From: Ephydatia muelleri
Lineage: Eukaryota; Porifera; Demospongiae; Spongillida; Spongillidae
NCBI GenBank assembly: GCA_013339895.1
Contig: JABACO010000002.1
Coordinates: 17,949,697-18,013,696, forward strand
Direction: 5' to 3'
DNA length: 64,000 nt
The position numbers were made by a program, and so were the translations under genes. Under the pieces are notes generated by a model, which did not search any database, was not told the DNA's origin, and worked only from the letters and a program-made list of their open reading frames with translations. Below, piece by piece: positions 1 to 10,943 of the stretch (position 1 is its first letter; each line of letters begins with the position of its first letter).

Positions 1-530
1 TTCTATTGAATGAAATATCATGTAGGTTTGACCAATCAACACTGATGTATTGAGAATATCCTGAGAATATCCTATTTAAGCAGCAAATACGGAAACGTGT
101 GAAGAAATCACAGTGGATGAATTTCTACAATGAAGATATTGATGGTCAAAAATTGCGGAGACAGCTATCCTTTTTCGAGATTGCATTAAGAGGCTCAAAA
201 AGAGAAAAAGAGAATCAAGGTATTTAACTGATCACTGGTATGTGATTTCTTGCAGGAATTATGGATTCATCATTGGTGCGCAGTATGTTTTCTGAAATAT
301 AGTTTAATGAAAATTTATCTAATAATTACAGTATCAATGACAATGGCTGAAAGAGGCTGCATTGCGGACAATACAAGCGTTTACTTTCTATGATGGACTC
401 AACACTGAATGTTATGCTAATGCATTGCCATAAAGACAAGGCTGATGCATTGGACCTAACAGCAGTAGCTAATGATTTCAAAGAAGCCGATGAACGGTGT
501 AAGACATTTTTGGGCAGCTTTTGAGCTCTG
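1..530 (+). CDS. Possible exon fragments of an unrecognised gene at the left edge
   Basis: An open stretch at about 72-219 reads as a lysine- and arginine-rich peptide and ends at a plausible donor (AATCAAG|GTATTT). A second open stretch at about 350-525 encodes a peptide containing the motifs MMDSTLNVM and FKEADERCKTFLGSF followed by a stop; the sequence TAATTACAG just upstream could be its acceptor. The joining phases do not work cleanly and I do not recognise the family. It could be a transposon-derived gene running in from the left. The minus-strand frame over 326-610 has no supporting features and looks like a shadow. Confidence 0.25.
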
Positions 531-1185
531 CGGTTGTAGACAAACCACCCATTATTACATACATAATAATACTGATCAAGATTAAATAATGGCCTGCTTT
601 CTATTCCCATTTCATTATATACATTTATTAATTTTTGTTGCGCGGTACTAAATTACACATCAAAACCTTACATGGGGCCAGATTGTCTTTGGGATTTCTC
701 TTGGGAGATGATGGAGTGAGAAGTGATTCCTCTCCACCCTGCAAAGAATGTCCACTCCCTCCTGGTGAGGCCCCTCCTCTTCCTGGTCAACATCCACCTG
801 CTAAATGCCCTAAGTGCCATTGGCAGTGGACTAGCAAGAGAGATGAGAGAGGAGGGTGGTGTGAGGGATCTTCAAAGGTGCATGATATACTGGCTTCTTC
901 ATTTAAATATGTCTAGTCTCAACCACTGTGCCACATATAGTAGGAATTGTCTATAGTACCATGAGGGTGGAGTGAGGAGGGAGAGGGAGGCAAGACAGAA
1001 GGCTGTTGCAAAGCTGGAGGAGACAATGTAGCAACAGTATATAGCAGAGGGAAACTTTACGCAATATTTATTTATAGACATAATACACCAGAGCCACAAT
1101 ATAATGACTGCACTGATATGTTAATTTATTGTCCTGACTACCAATTTGTATCATTGAGTCATTACGTGCAAGTACACTCAAATAT
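531..1185. other. Stretch without a recognisable gene
   Basis: Only short overlapping frames with no domain, splice pattern or repeat are visible. The next 200 bases are CA-rich. Confidence 0.5.
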
Positions 1186-1400
1186 ACACATTCACACACA
1201 CTACACACTACATGTTCAGTGATTCGTAACTGCATTTACACATATGCACATCTACCCAACACACTAGCACAACTCTTGCATCCACACACATACACCACAT
1301 CATGCACACAGGCACAGTACACACATACACACATGCACACACCATATTACACAGAAACCACACACACACATACACACACACACAAATGCAAACATAATGT
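1186..1400. repeat. Imperfect CA/ACAT-rich microsatellite
   Basis: Interrupted runs of ACAC, CATGCACAC and CATACACAC. The Cys/Val-rich and His/Thr-rich reading frames here are products of the dinucleotide period. Confidence 0.75.
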
Positions 1401-1751
1401 AACACATGCGCCATGCATTTTCCACCACCTTTTGTATATGCACCTCCAATGTTTTAGGTAGGTTAGACTGTATCTTCAATGGTGTGCATCATCAAGCATA
1501 GGCGTAGGAGGTTATAATAAGTGGCGGGGCCGAAAGTAATTAATTGATATTGATCAGGGAGGTATTGAGTACAGACCGGGGAGGGGGGGGGAGGTGGGTA
1601 TGCCCATGATGCATGGGAGCTTTTTTAAAAACAGAATTTTAACACTGACTGCATCAAGTCCAACCTGGGGGTGGGACCATCACAGTCTCCCTATAGGCTC
1701 AGGAATCATCATCTTCATGTGGCCAAACTGGCTGGCTGGTGAGGTCATCTG

Positions 1752-2870
1752 AAAATCTCTACCATCCCCAGCACATGCTCCCTACACCCTCCCCACCATC
1801 CCCAGCATATGCTCTCCTACACACTCATCTAATCTACCATCTTCAGCACATGCTCCCCTACACCCTCCTTCACCATCCCCAGCACATCCTCTCCTACACC
1901 CTCCTCCACCATCCCCAGCACATCCTCCCCTACACCCTCCTCCACCATCCCCAGCACATGCTCCCCTACACCCTCCACCACCATCTCCAGCACATCCTCC
2001 CCTACACCCTCCTCCACCAGCCCCAGCACATCCTCCTACACCCTCCACCAGTCTCCAGCACATCCTCCCCTACACCCTCCACCACCATCCCCACACATCC
2101 TCCCCTACACCCGCCACCACCATCCCCAGCACATCCTCCCCTACACCCTCCTCCACCATCCCCAGCACAGCCTCCCCTACACCCTCCACCATCTCCAGCA
2201 CCATCTCCCCTAACAACCCTCCACCACCATCCCCATCACATCCTCTCCTACAACCCTCCTCCACCATCCCAGCACATCCTCCCCTACAACCCTCCTCCAC
2301 CATCCCCAGAACATCCTCCCCTACACCCTCCACCACCATCCCCAGCACATCCTCCCCTACACCCTCCTCCACCATCCCCAGCACATCCTCCCCTACACCC
2401 TCCACCATCTCCGCACATCCTCCCCTACAAACTCCCTCCACCACCATCCCCTCACACTCCTATCCTACAACACCACCTCCTCCACCATCCCCCAGCCATC
2501 CTCCCCTACACCCTCCTCCACCATCCCCAGCACATCCTCCCCCTACACCCTCACACACACATCACACACAGCACATCCTCCCCTACACCTCCTCCACCAT
2601 CCCCAGCACATGCTCCCCTACACCCTCCTCCCACCATCCCCAGCACATCCTCCCCTACACCCTCCTCCACCATCCCCAGCAAATCCTTCCCCTACACCCT
2701 CCTCCACCATCTCCAGCACATGCTCCCCTACACCCTCCCCCACCATCCCCAGCACTGCTCCCCTACACCCACCTCCACCATCCCCAGCACATGCTCCCCT
2801 ACACCCTCCTCCACCATCCCCAGCACATCTTCCCCTCACACCCTCCCCACCACTCCTCCCCTACACCCTG
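1752..2870. repeat. 36-bp minisatellite, copy A (about 31 units)
   Basis: Tandem repeat whose unit reads CCCTACACCCTCCTCCACC followed by ATCCCCAGCACATSCTC, with many single-base and short indel variants. The period is a multiple of three and the unit lacks stops in several frames, so long Pro/His-rich and Gly/Val-rich frames appear on both strands; I do not call them genes. The same satellite, about three times longer, begins block B at 51061. The unique flank after the array (2885-3205) is also shared with 54362-54680, so the array marks the left edge of the duplicated block. Confidence 0.9.
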
Positions 2871-3408
2871 TACAATCACCACTATGCTGGAGGTCAGCCA
2901 TGTTGAGCAGCCTCATGCCCCCAACAAGGGCAGGGCATGTTGCTAGGACATATGGGGTCCATGGTGATGCATACGATGTGTGTGGCTATGAAGCCCATGA
3001 AGCAAAATGAGTGGCAGGCCAAGGTGCTGGAGAGAGTGTCCAAATAAAGCACGCCCTGGTCCAGACCAGCTATCCCAACCATATGCTCACCTAACACACG
3101 TACAGTAGTGCAGCATTTCACACCAAACATTATTTCACTGCTAGTCACATAGAGAACCAGATGTGCAAAAGACTTAACATCATCCAAGCCCTAGAGTATA
3201 TGGGATGAGTTTATGAACAATAACTAGAGAGGGTGGGTAATCCCTCAAATTAGTCTTTTAAAAGTGGCCAAAAACAGATCAAGATAAGTCCATTCATTTG
3301 CAAAGTCCAACACACCTATTTTTTCTTGTCATCACACACTGTTACAGATTTCCTAATGATAACTACAAAAATGTTTACAAAACCTACTCAGTACTATGAA
3401 AACCACCA

Positions 3409-3674
3409 TTACTTCTTTCCTTCCATCTCTTTTACCACCTGAACTATGTTGCTATATCTTAATTTTTCAAATGTCTCAGCCAGAGCTCTGTAAGTGGCCA
3501 ATGACCCCTTCTGACTTTGCCACATCATCAACATTTTCTCTCTCCTGTTTTGTTCGTTTGGTTCATCATGAAGTATGTCTGTGATGTTTTGTTCAGACTC
3601 AAGTAGGCGTCGTCCAACTGGCTTCCAATCAAAATCCAACAAAGCAATATCCAAGAGGTGGCCTCTGGTACATT
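3409..3674 (-). CDS. Exon 7 of copy A: C-terminal death domain
   Basis: Acceptor CACAG|AATGT, 88 codons including the stop. The core runs from FDWKPVGRRLL through a helix rich in MLMMWQSQKG to LAETFEKL and ends EMEGKK-stop, matching the six-helix death-domain pattern with the conserved Trp in the middle (MWQ). The copy-B exon (56002-56267) has identical length and the same pattern. Confidence 0.8.
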
Positions 3675-6600
3675 CTGTGAGGAAATGGTGGCAATAGTGG
3701 CTTAGGAGTGCAGGAGTTCATGTATAAAAACCCACCACCTGATACTCCTATACCCTAACCATGACACACACATCACTTGATACTCCCATCCTAAACAAAT
3801 CAATCAACCTGATACTCTTGTACATCTAACATACCCATCATTTGATGAGGGGGAGGGTTACCAATTGTAAAAAAAAAATCTGTTTGGAGCGAATCAAACC
3901 ATTAGTGAGGGAAGGATTTATAAATCTATATAAATTTCAATCAAAACTGAACGAAGCAATTTTCAAGAGGAGGCCACTGTGAGGAAATGACTCTTGAACA
4001 TCTAACATGACTGCCATGTAAAACTGATACCAATAGTAAAAAAAAACATCTGTTTGGGGTGAATCAACCATTAGCGAGGGAAGGATTTATATATGCATCG
4101 TTTATATTTTTTCATGCCTCTATATTAACGTAAACACTCATTGCCTTACCAAGATCCTTGCAGCAAGGAACAGAAGCTGCAGTAGCCCATGGGTGGTTGA
4201 TTGGTGTCATTCGTGTTTCATCTTTACAACATATTGTCCAGGATCCAAGCTCTGTCACCTTGATCGAAGCATGGTGCCTCTCCCCTCCTACACAGCCACC
4301 ATGACTACAGTACACAGCATCTATAATGTCCTCCTCTGCACACTGGTAGCCAAGGTGTTCACACGCACTCATGATCCCTTTGTGAATAGCTGATCGTATA
4401 TTGGAGTATAGAGATGGACCACCATGAGGTGGTAATACAGCGTGCAATGCAAAATGAGTGAGGGTATCCGTTATGGTTATTGTAGCAGGGATTTGTGGAG
4501 CTGAAAATGCAACTGAATTGCTGTACAGACATTTGGGTTTTCCATCTTTCATGCACACAGTCCACTTTGAATGATTGAGCAGATAGGCCACAAGAAAGCA
4601 AAAGACTCCATTGGGAAAACATCCTTCCTTCAATCGAATCAGAAGGGGATCACCTGACTGCAGATCTGATTGAATGTCTCCAAGGCAACATTCAGGAAGA
4701 AGGGCAGGCATCAAATATTCTCCATTACCCACTGCAGCTACTATAGAACGACTGGCGAACAGCTTGAGAACATCAGAAGACGAGAACACACCATCATAGT
4801 AGTGTCCAGGAAATTCATCTAGTAACTTCTGAGTGAGGTAAGCATAATCTTTGAACCTTTCCCAGTGGCCACTGATTGGTTTAGTTGGATCAGGCTGTTT
4901 CAGTAATTTATAACAGTGTTGCACCAGCTCAGTAATGATGCTCAGGAGAACTTGAGGGTTACAAAATACCACATCTGGAAGGACATCTGGGTAATAGAGA
5001 ACGATATTACACTGCCTAAAGTGGTTCAGAGCTGCAGTGAAAGCTGCATCCTTTAGTTGTACACGCTCAGCGGTTTGCTTGCACTCCAACAAACTGAGTA
5101 CTTCTCTCTTCTTTCTGTGGGCCAGGTCATGCAGTAATACCTCCAATCCAAACCAGGCAATGGGCTCCTTCTCAGGTGATGGAGACAGCTCTGATATCTT
5201 TGTACGCAGCACTTTAGCAACATCTTTGTCTTCAGTACCAGGAGTTTGGGAGTTGACACCAAATATCACCTCTGCCATGTCTTGCCCCACATAAAATGGT
5301 ATGCACTTTTTATTTAATTGCAGACATTCTTTCACTTTTCTGTTCTTCTCTTCTCTGGATTCATTGCATTCACCACACTTACCTTCAAGGTCCTTATGAG
5401 TGCCTATTACAACAACTTGAGGGTACACTGCACTAAACTGAAATGCCTTCAAGAAACGTGTCATTACTTCCTGATGTGATAAACATGATTCGAATGATAC
5501 TCCAATCATCGTACCATCAGTTCCATAGCATGCTATTTCACGTTTCTGATCAAACTCTTCTGAAAGTTTGAGGACAAACAGCACCATAGAGAGGTTAGAG
5601 ACAAAGAATGGAAGGAGATGGTGGAACTGTGGCTGACCCCCACTGTCTATTAAGTGGATCCATATCATTTTTAAGTGTTCCTTATTACCTATTAAGAAAC
5701 AAAAATATAAGGTCACAGACCATTTGATAAAGGAGAGAGCATGCACCATGCCATAAGAATAATGAGGCAAATTAAGATATACAGTGCACTGCACAACACA
5801 GTGCACTTAAGTATTCAATACCTGTTAAGCAGAGGGGAGGACAGGGGCAGGGCTGGAACACCTTCTAAACAGAGGGGAGGACAGGGGCAGGGCTGGAACA
5901 CCTGCTAAGCAGAGGGGAGGACAGGGGCAGGGCTGGAACACCTGCTAAGCAGAGGGAGGACAGGGGCAGGCTGGAACACCTGCTAAGCAGAGGGGAGGAC
6001 AGGGGCAGGGCTGGAACACCAGCTAAAAAAGAGGGGAGGACAGGGGCAGGGCTGGAACACCTGCTAAAAAGAGGGGAGGACAGGGGCAGGGCTAGAACAC
6101 CTGCTAAACACAGGGGAGGACAGGGGAATGGCTGGAACACCTGCTAAACAGAGGGGAGGGCAGGGGCAGGGCTGGTACACCTGCTAAACAGAGGGGAGGA
6201 CAGGGGCAGGGCTGGAACACCTGCTAAACAGAGGGGAGGACAGGGGCAGGGCTGGAACACCTGCTAAACACAGGGGAGGACAGGGGCAGGGCTGGAACAC
6301 CTGCTAAACACAGGGGAGGACAGGGGCAGGGCTGGAACACCTGCTAAACAAGAGGGGAGGACAGGGGCAGGGCTGGAACACCTGCTAAGCAGAGGGAGGA
6401 CAGGGGCAGGGGTGGTACACCTGCTAAATAGAGGGGAGGACAGGGGCAGGGCTGGAACACCTGCTAAACAGAAGGGAGGACAGGGGGCAGGGCTGGAACA
6501 TCTTTTAGTTTCCCTAATTAGATATGAGCTGCTATTTGTGCCAACTAACTCAATCCATCGCCTCAAACTCACCTGAAAGCTGGTTAATGATACCGATAAA

Positions 6601-9600
6601 GCTTTCCTCCACAGATATTTGGTTTGTGGTGTTGTCCAACTGAATTGAACCAGGAGCAGAAGCCCTAACTATAGATTGGGTGTCTGCTGTGTGAATGTGT
6701 TGTTCATCTGGTGACGGTACCATCACCTCATGTGTATGGTTACTGGTGACTGGAGGAGATGACATGAGCACATCTTCATATCCATCTGATGATGAACTTG
6801 AGGCTCCTGGATCACTAGAATGGCTCACTGGTTGTACCACACGTGGAGCATCCTTGGGAAGTGGTAGGACGTATCCTTTGATCATCTGGCTCACTGTACG
6901 CATGAGGTCATAGTCGCCATCAAGGATATACCAGTCATCCTCATCTTGCTTGGACACACCCACTGCAGACACAGTCACAGCACGGACAGGGTTATCAGCA
7001 ATCCCTGTACTGATTCTAAGCTCAGGAGGAGGCATTTTGAGGAGGAGATGTTTGACATGTGTTTTGCCCACTCCAGCTGATCCATGAATGAGACATTTGA
7101 TTGTTGAACATTCAGCATACCCCCTCTTCATGGCTTCATCGTACAGCCTCTTGGCCTCATCATTTAGCCTCTTGGTCTGCTCTTTCTGTTCTTCCAAAAT
7201 CACTAAAGGATTCAAACCATACCATTACAAAAATGTATTATTTATATCGGATTGTATCTGTGAAAAGGGACCTAACAAAATTTCCAGTACGCACAATAGA
7301 AATGTAATGCATGCTTTGAAATGCATAGCTAATTAAAACTTCAGAGCCTAACAACTCCATGACAGATACTCCGATTCTCAATGCGGAAGAAGCAATGTGT
7401 AGAGAACATTTCCAAGTTCTAGAATATAAAAATTTGACATCTTCAAAAACATCCTTTAGTTCCCTTTTCGATCCCATATGTAGATCAGTTTGCTACTGAG
7501 CACATAAAGTATCTAAATCCTTGAATATGTGCAACAAATAAACATTTACCATGAGGATGTCTGACCTTTTATATTAAAATGCTGGTTAATGCCATTATTT
7601 GGGTGTAGGTAGCTTGCTTGCAAATTGTGGAGGTTTGTCCACCATTCATTGTATGTGCAATATACTGCACAGTGTTATACGAGCAACACAGTGGGCTCTG
7701 CACAGGTGTTACTGCATATTGACTGCCCTGTCAAACCAGTCACAGCTGTGGATACAGTCAGGTACAGATGGTGTCCATGAGAGGCTTGCAGCACCAATGT
7801 ATTCCCTGACCATGGAGCCCCTCCCCCCATCTGCCCATTGCACCAATGCTGCTCAAGGGCAATAAATCACAGGCATTTGAATCAGGTGAGCTGTGCTGCC
7901 TGGGTTGGGTGACATATTACATTGTATTTATCTCCCTGCCCTCCATTACCTGCAGTCTAATACCTCTTTGCAAATAGCGTAACAATGCAGTACATAGATC
8001 TAGTCTAGGACTGGTGGTTGCATGGGACAAATTTACTTCTGAAAAAAAAGTGATGTGGGTACTAGATATGTGGATCGTTTCCAAAAAACGGGACCTAGCA
8101 CAAACATTATAAAATTTCCAGTACATGCAATAAAAATGTCATGCTTGCATTGAAATATATGGCTAATTAAAAATCCAGCACCTTACAACTCCTAGAAGAG
8201 ACAAGGTCATAACCGTGTGCTGGGTAAAGGTCAGGTGAAGGTTTAAGGTAAGGAAAAAAGATCATATTCAGTTTTGTAAGAAATTAAGCACCTAGACAAC
8301 TCCATATCTACACATATATCCAGACAACAACATTATCCATTTAGATAACTACATGACTTACTGGGTGCAGTATTGTGAGGGTGTTCCATAATAATCTTCT
8401 TGATAATGGATGAGTTGTCTCCCCACAGACGATGAAGGAGGCAGTCCACCAGTTCTTGCCATGAAGGTATAACCTTATCATGTCTGAGCCATAGAGTTAC
8501 CACCTTGTGCAGGCAGTCGTTGGGGGTGGAGCCAGATACCTCCTGTACCACTGATGGGTCCAGCTTCAAAGCCAGGCCAAGAGCTTGCCATTGGTCCTTC
8601 AGCTCTGCTATGGTATCAACCACCTGAATGAGTGAGTTCTCCACATCTGTCCCATGAATAATATAATTAAACAATGTATCTGATAGCAAACATCCTCTAT
8701 AAATCAACTCACCTAACTTTACGATGCTCACAGTATTTCCTGAAATATAATACACGTGAAATTCAGTAAGGTACTCACTTCTAACACTTCCTCACAACCC
8801 CTTGGACCACAACTTCAGTGAAGATCTTTTTTTTTTTATAATAATAATAATCATAATATGACACAAGAGCAAACATTAATACAGACATACTTATTTAATT
8901 ACAAGTGGAATGGCATGCGAATAATATTCCAGCAAGCTGATTTGATCTCTTAAGTCTCTTTGTATTACATGTAGCTGGCTACAACAACAAATCATGGCAT
9001 CACCGACCCTCATTACAGTTGAGGTAAGGTACTATCAGTGTTATGACCTAAATATGACTTCATTTGGTGCTTTATGTGTTTTATTAATGCTTTATATTAT
9101 GATTAATCTGACAGTTCAAAAGAAACCATGTAGAGTTTTCATAGTATTATCATCACCCCCCAGCATTCTGTTAAGCCTACTAATATTTCAAATATCAATA
9201 GAACACGTTTATGCAGCTTACAATAATTCTTCATATTTAATGTAAAATCAGGTATATGTTTCTAATTATGACTCTTCCAATTGCTACCATTTGATGCTTA
9301 TTTAATGTGTGGTATGGACAATTAGTAGCTTGCTATCTAATTAGCATACATTGTATCAAGAATACCAAGGTACAATACAAGAACTTAATGCATATCATCA
9401 CATATGTGTACCTCTTGCACTCAAACATGCATATGTACATCTATACACATTGTCCCAATTATATGCTCCATACCTCTGGTAATGTCTCTTGTCACATGAT
9501 GGGACTGCTGCAATACTTTGGCCTCTTCTTCTTCATCCATAAGGGCAATGGCCTTAATCAGGTGATTCCAGGTGGGGAGACAGCTCAAACTGGAGTTCAA

Positions 9601-10383
9601 CTTCAGCCACTCCATCACCACGTGGTTCAAATATGATGCAGGATTATTACGTGTTTTTATACCATCGAGAACCTTTCTGTCAATCTGCAATTTAACCCCA
9701 AGATCATACCACTTCTCATGAAGTGGAGTGAGCTCATCAGAAACCATACTGGAGTATTGCACACCTAGAATAGCATAAGAGCAGCAGTTACTGTATGCAG
9801 TCACAATAAATACTAATTAACTGGACTCAATTAAAGACTATAGATTTGGCTAGCACATGACGGCTCTACATGTATAGATGTATGCGTAGCTAAGTACTTG
9901 CAATCAAGCCATTTGATAATGATACTTAAAAGACAACAATGGCTGCCTTGTGATAAGGATGATCTCTTGGTTAGGTACTCGCTGTTTCAAAATGTGCAGT
10001 TATGTTGCCTGAAGTACTTCTATACTATTGCTGTCTTGTCTTTATTATAGCCAGTACTGCACAAACACACAACTAACCGATGAACTAACCAATGAACTTC
10101 GTATCTGTGGGGGCTAGGTGAGATAATGCTATCTCTTCAGCCAAAGGAACATTGTCCCCTCCAGCAGGGTGTGCTATGGCCTTCACCAATGTCTGCCAAC
10201 ATGGCTCCATGAAGTAGTCAAACATGTGTCTATCCCCACCTAGCCACCACCTCATGATCCTGCTCATCTGACCTGAAGGCAGGCTCTTCAAGTCCTCCAG
10301 GTATGGTATCTTCACCCCAAGGTAAAATCCAATGTCATACCAAGGTTCAATGTGATCTGTGATATCGTAAACTCCTTCTGGCC
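3409..10383 (-). CDS. Multi-death-domain ROCO-like GTPase, copy A
   Basis: Seven exons on the minus strand join in one open frame of about 1,110 residues: 10383-10090 (death-like 1), 9764-9474 (death-like 2), 8739-8713 (27-nt microexon), 8646-8362 (death-like 3), 7202-6573 (P-loop), 5688-4150 (rest of GTPase plus COR-like region) and 3674-3409 (C-terminal death domain and stop). All junctions have GT-AG ends and every internal exon is phase 1 on both sides. The P-loop GSAGVGKT, switch motif DSGGQPQF and base motif THKD indicate a Roc/Ras-like GTPase. Roc-COR followed by a death domain recalls the tail of DAPK1-type proteins; no kinase or LRR is seen. Likely role (inferred): signalling adaptor in apoptosis or immunity. 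The first coding exon, expected upstream of 10383 and ending in phase 1, was not found. A close paralogue lies at 56002-61901. Confidence 0.85.
4150..5688 (-). CDS. Exon 6 of copy A: G3/G4 motifs and COR-like region
   Basis: A 1,539-nt exon starting at an AATAG|GTAAT acceptor and ending at CTTG|GTAAGG. It opens with the GTPase half that carries DSGGQPQF (G3) and VVVIGTHKD (G4). It continues into a COR-like segment with VLYYPDVLPDVVF, CNPQVLLSIITELV and GEYLMPALLPECC, which is the usual COR order. The last 120 residues contain a conserved Cys-rich stretch (YQCAEEDIIDAVYCSHGGC) before the donor. It is the largest exon and shows no frame damage. Confidence 0.85.
5820..6502. repeat. 40-bp G-rich minisatellite in copy A intron 5 (about 17 units)
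   Basis: The unit begins CACCTGCTAAACAGAGGGGA and continues GGACAGGGGCAGGGCTGGAA. The array accounts for nearly all the length difference between this intron (5689-6572, 884 nt) and the copy-B intron (58063-58272, 210 nt), where only a trace such as GGCTGGAACATC remains at 58190. The plus strand has three or four G-runs per unit, so quadruplex formation is possible. The Pro/Leu-rich minus-strand frames here are repeat artefacts. Confidence 0.9.
6573..7202 (-). CDS. Exon 5 of copy A: P-loop exon with a long Ser-rich linker
   Basis: 630 nt, phase 1 at both ends (TTTAG|TGATT to TTTCAG|GTGAGT). It starts MILEEQKEQ, with a short Lys/Glu helix that may be coiled. The Walker A motif GSAGVGKT follows, then STGIADNPVRA and a Trp-containing strand, as in other Roc-like GTPases. 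After LPKDAP comes about 100 residues of Ser, Pro, His and Asp before the donor. Because G3 lies in the next exon, the P-loop and DxxG are separated by roughly 165 residues instead of about 45. Confidence 0.85.
7238..7362. repeat. Dispersed intronic repeat, first copy in block A
   Basis: The same roughly 110-bp sequence, containing GGGACCTA, AAATTTCCAGTA, ATGGCTAATTAAAA-like and CCTTACAACTCC motifs, recurs at 8084-8195 and at 58957-59070 and 59793-59905 in block B. It looks like a short interspersed repeat that predates the block duplication. No TIRs or tail are visible. Confidence 0.5.
8084..8195. repeat. Dispersed intronic repeat, second copy in block A
   Basis: Similar to 7238-7362: GGGACCTAGCACA, AAATTTCCAGTACATGC, then ATGGCTAATTAAAAATCC and CTTACAACTCCT. 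It lies in the intron between death-like domain 3 and the P-loop exon. Confidence 0.5.
8362..8646 (-). CDS. Exon 4 of copy A: third death-like domain
   Basis: 285 nt, phase 1-1. The encoded DVENSLIQVVDTIAELKDQW, then LGLALKLDPSVVQEV, LHKVVTLWLRHDK and SWQELVDCLL show the amphipathic helix pattern and conserved Trp of death domains. The exon ends in HPHNTAP before GTAAGT. The copy-B exon at 60063-60347 has the same length. Confidence 0.8.
8713..8739 (-). CDS. 27-nt microexon between death-like domains 2 and 3
   Basis: Flanked by ATATTTCAG|G and TTAG|GTGAGTTG. It encodes GNTVSIVKL in phase 1-1, so inclusion or skipping keeps the frame. Copy B has the same 27-nt exon at 60406-60432 with intact splice sites (GNTVSTIRL). 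Too short for ORF finding; supported by phase and by conservation of its borders. Confidence 0.65.
9474..9764 (-). CDS. Exon 2 of copy A: second death-like domain
   Basis: 291 nt, phase 1-1 (TTCTAG|GTGTGC to AGAG|GTATGG). The peptide has LHEKWYDLGVKLQID, then VLDGIKTRNNPASYLNHVV, MEWLKLNSS and TWNHLIKAIALMDEEE, a death-domain helix pattern with the WYDLGVKL start seen in many invertebrate multi-death-domain proteins. The frame is intact and matches 61071-61361 in block B. Confidence 0.8.
10090..10383 (-). CDS. Exon 1 (as visible) of copy A: first death-like domain
   Basis: 294 nt, phase 1-1 (CTGCAG|GGCCAG to ATTG|GTTAGT). The peptide has IEPWYDIGFYLGVKIPYLED, then LPSGQMSRIMRWWLGGDRH and CWQTLVKAIAHPAGG, a divergent death-domain pattern. 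An upstream start exon is required. In block A any such exon would lie near the Ty3 relic and TIR insertion after 10870. Confidence 0.75.
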
Positions 10384-10869
10384 CTGCAGAGATATCAACA
10401 ACACAATAGTAGTGTGACTACACACAGAAATATCATTGACTGCACTGCTGTGTTTGAAACTGTCTAGAGGGTAAAAACATAAATTCTCAGCCATATGTTG
10501 ATCAGTTAAAAGCCCTATAAATCAAGGATGGGACCTGACACAAATATTTAAATGTAGTGTACAAATAGTTAATTAATGTTATCCAACATAGCCAGCATGA
10601 CAGCTGTAATGGGCATGAAAAACTGTTTTATTCAGTTTGCAAGACCATTATATACTGTAACGTTACACATTATACAAAAGGTATCATGGCAGGCAAACGT
10701 GAGGCTGGCCCTACTAGGCGTAGAGATAGGGACAAAGAACTTCTCTGATTACATAACTCTCCCATGTGAACTGCACTACTCAATCAAATTAACACCATGA
10801 TTATGATGTAATAGGGTGAGAGGTACTGTATTACATCTTCTTTAATATTGTCCTCACAAGCTTTAGTAT
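10384..10869. other. Upstream region of copy A, no exon resolved
   Basis: Sequence is shared with block B (about 61902-62575) apart from a roughly 200-bp segment present only in B (about 62020-62220). A start codon with a phase-1 donor should lie here or further upstream, but I cannot pick one. Confidence 0.4.
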
Positions 10870-10943
10870 CTATTCTTTGTGTGAGAGTCAAAATCAGTTT
10901 TCTGAGCAGCTCCAGCCTGTACTGTGTTGGCCTCCACAACAAA

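Noticed and set aside
1739..3010. 423-codon Pro/His-rich frame and opposing Gly/Val-rich frames
   Set aside because: Created by the stop-free 36-bp satellite; equivalent frames exist in other phases and on the other strand.
7238..7477. Minus-strand frame resembling 58935-59243
   Set aside because: Lies in an intron, overlaps a dispersed repeat, and its length and frame are not conserved.
7599..7865. Plus-strand frame conserved in block B (59291-59578)
   Set aside because: The frames diverge by indels between copies; the similarity is due to block duplication of an intron.
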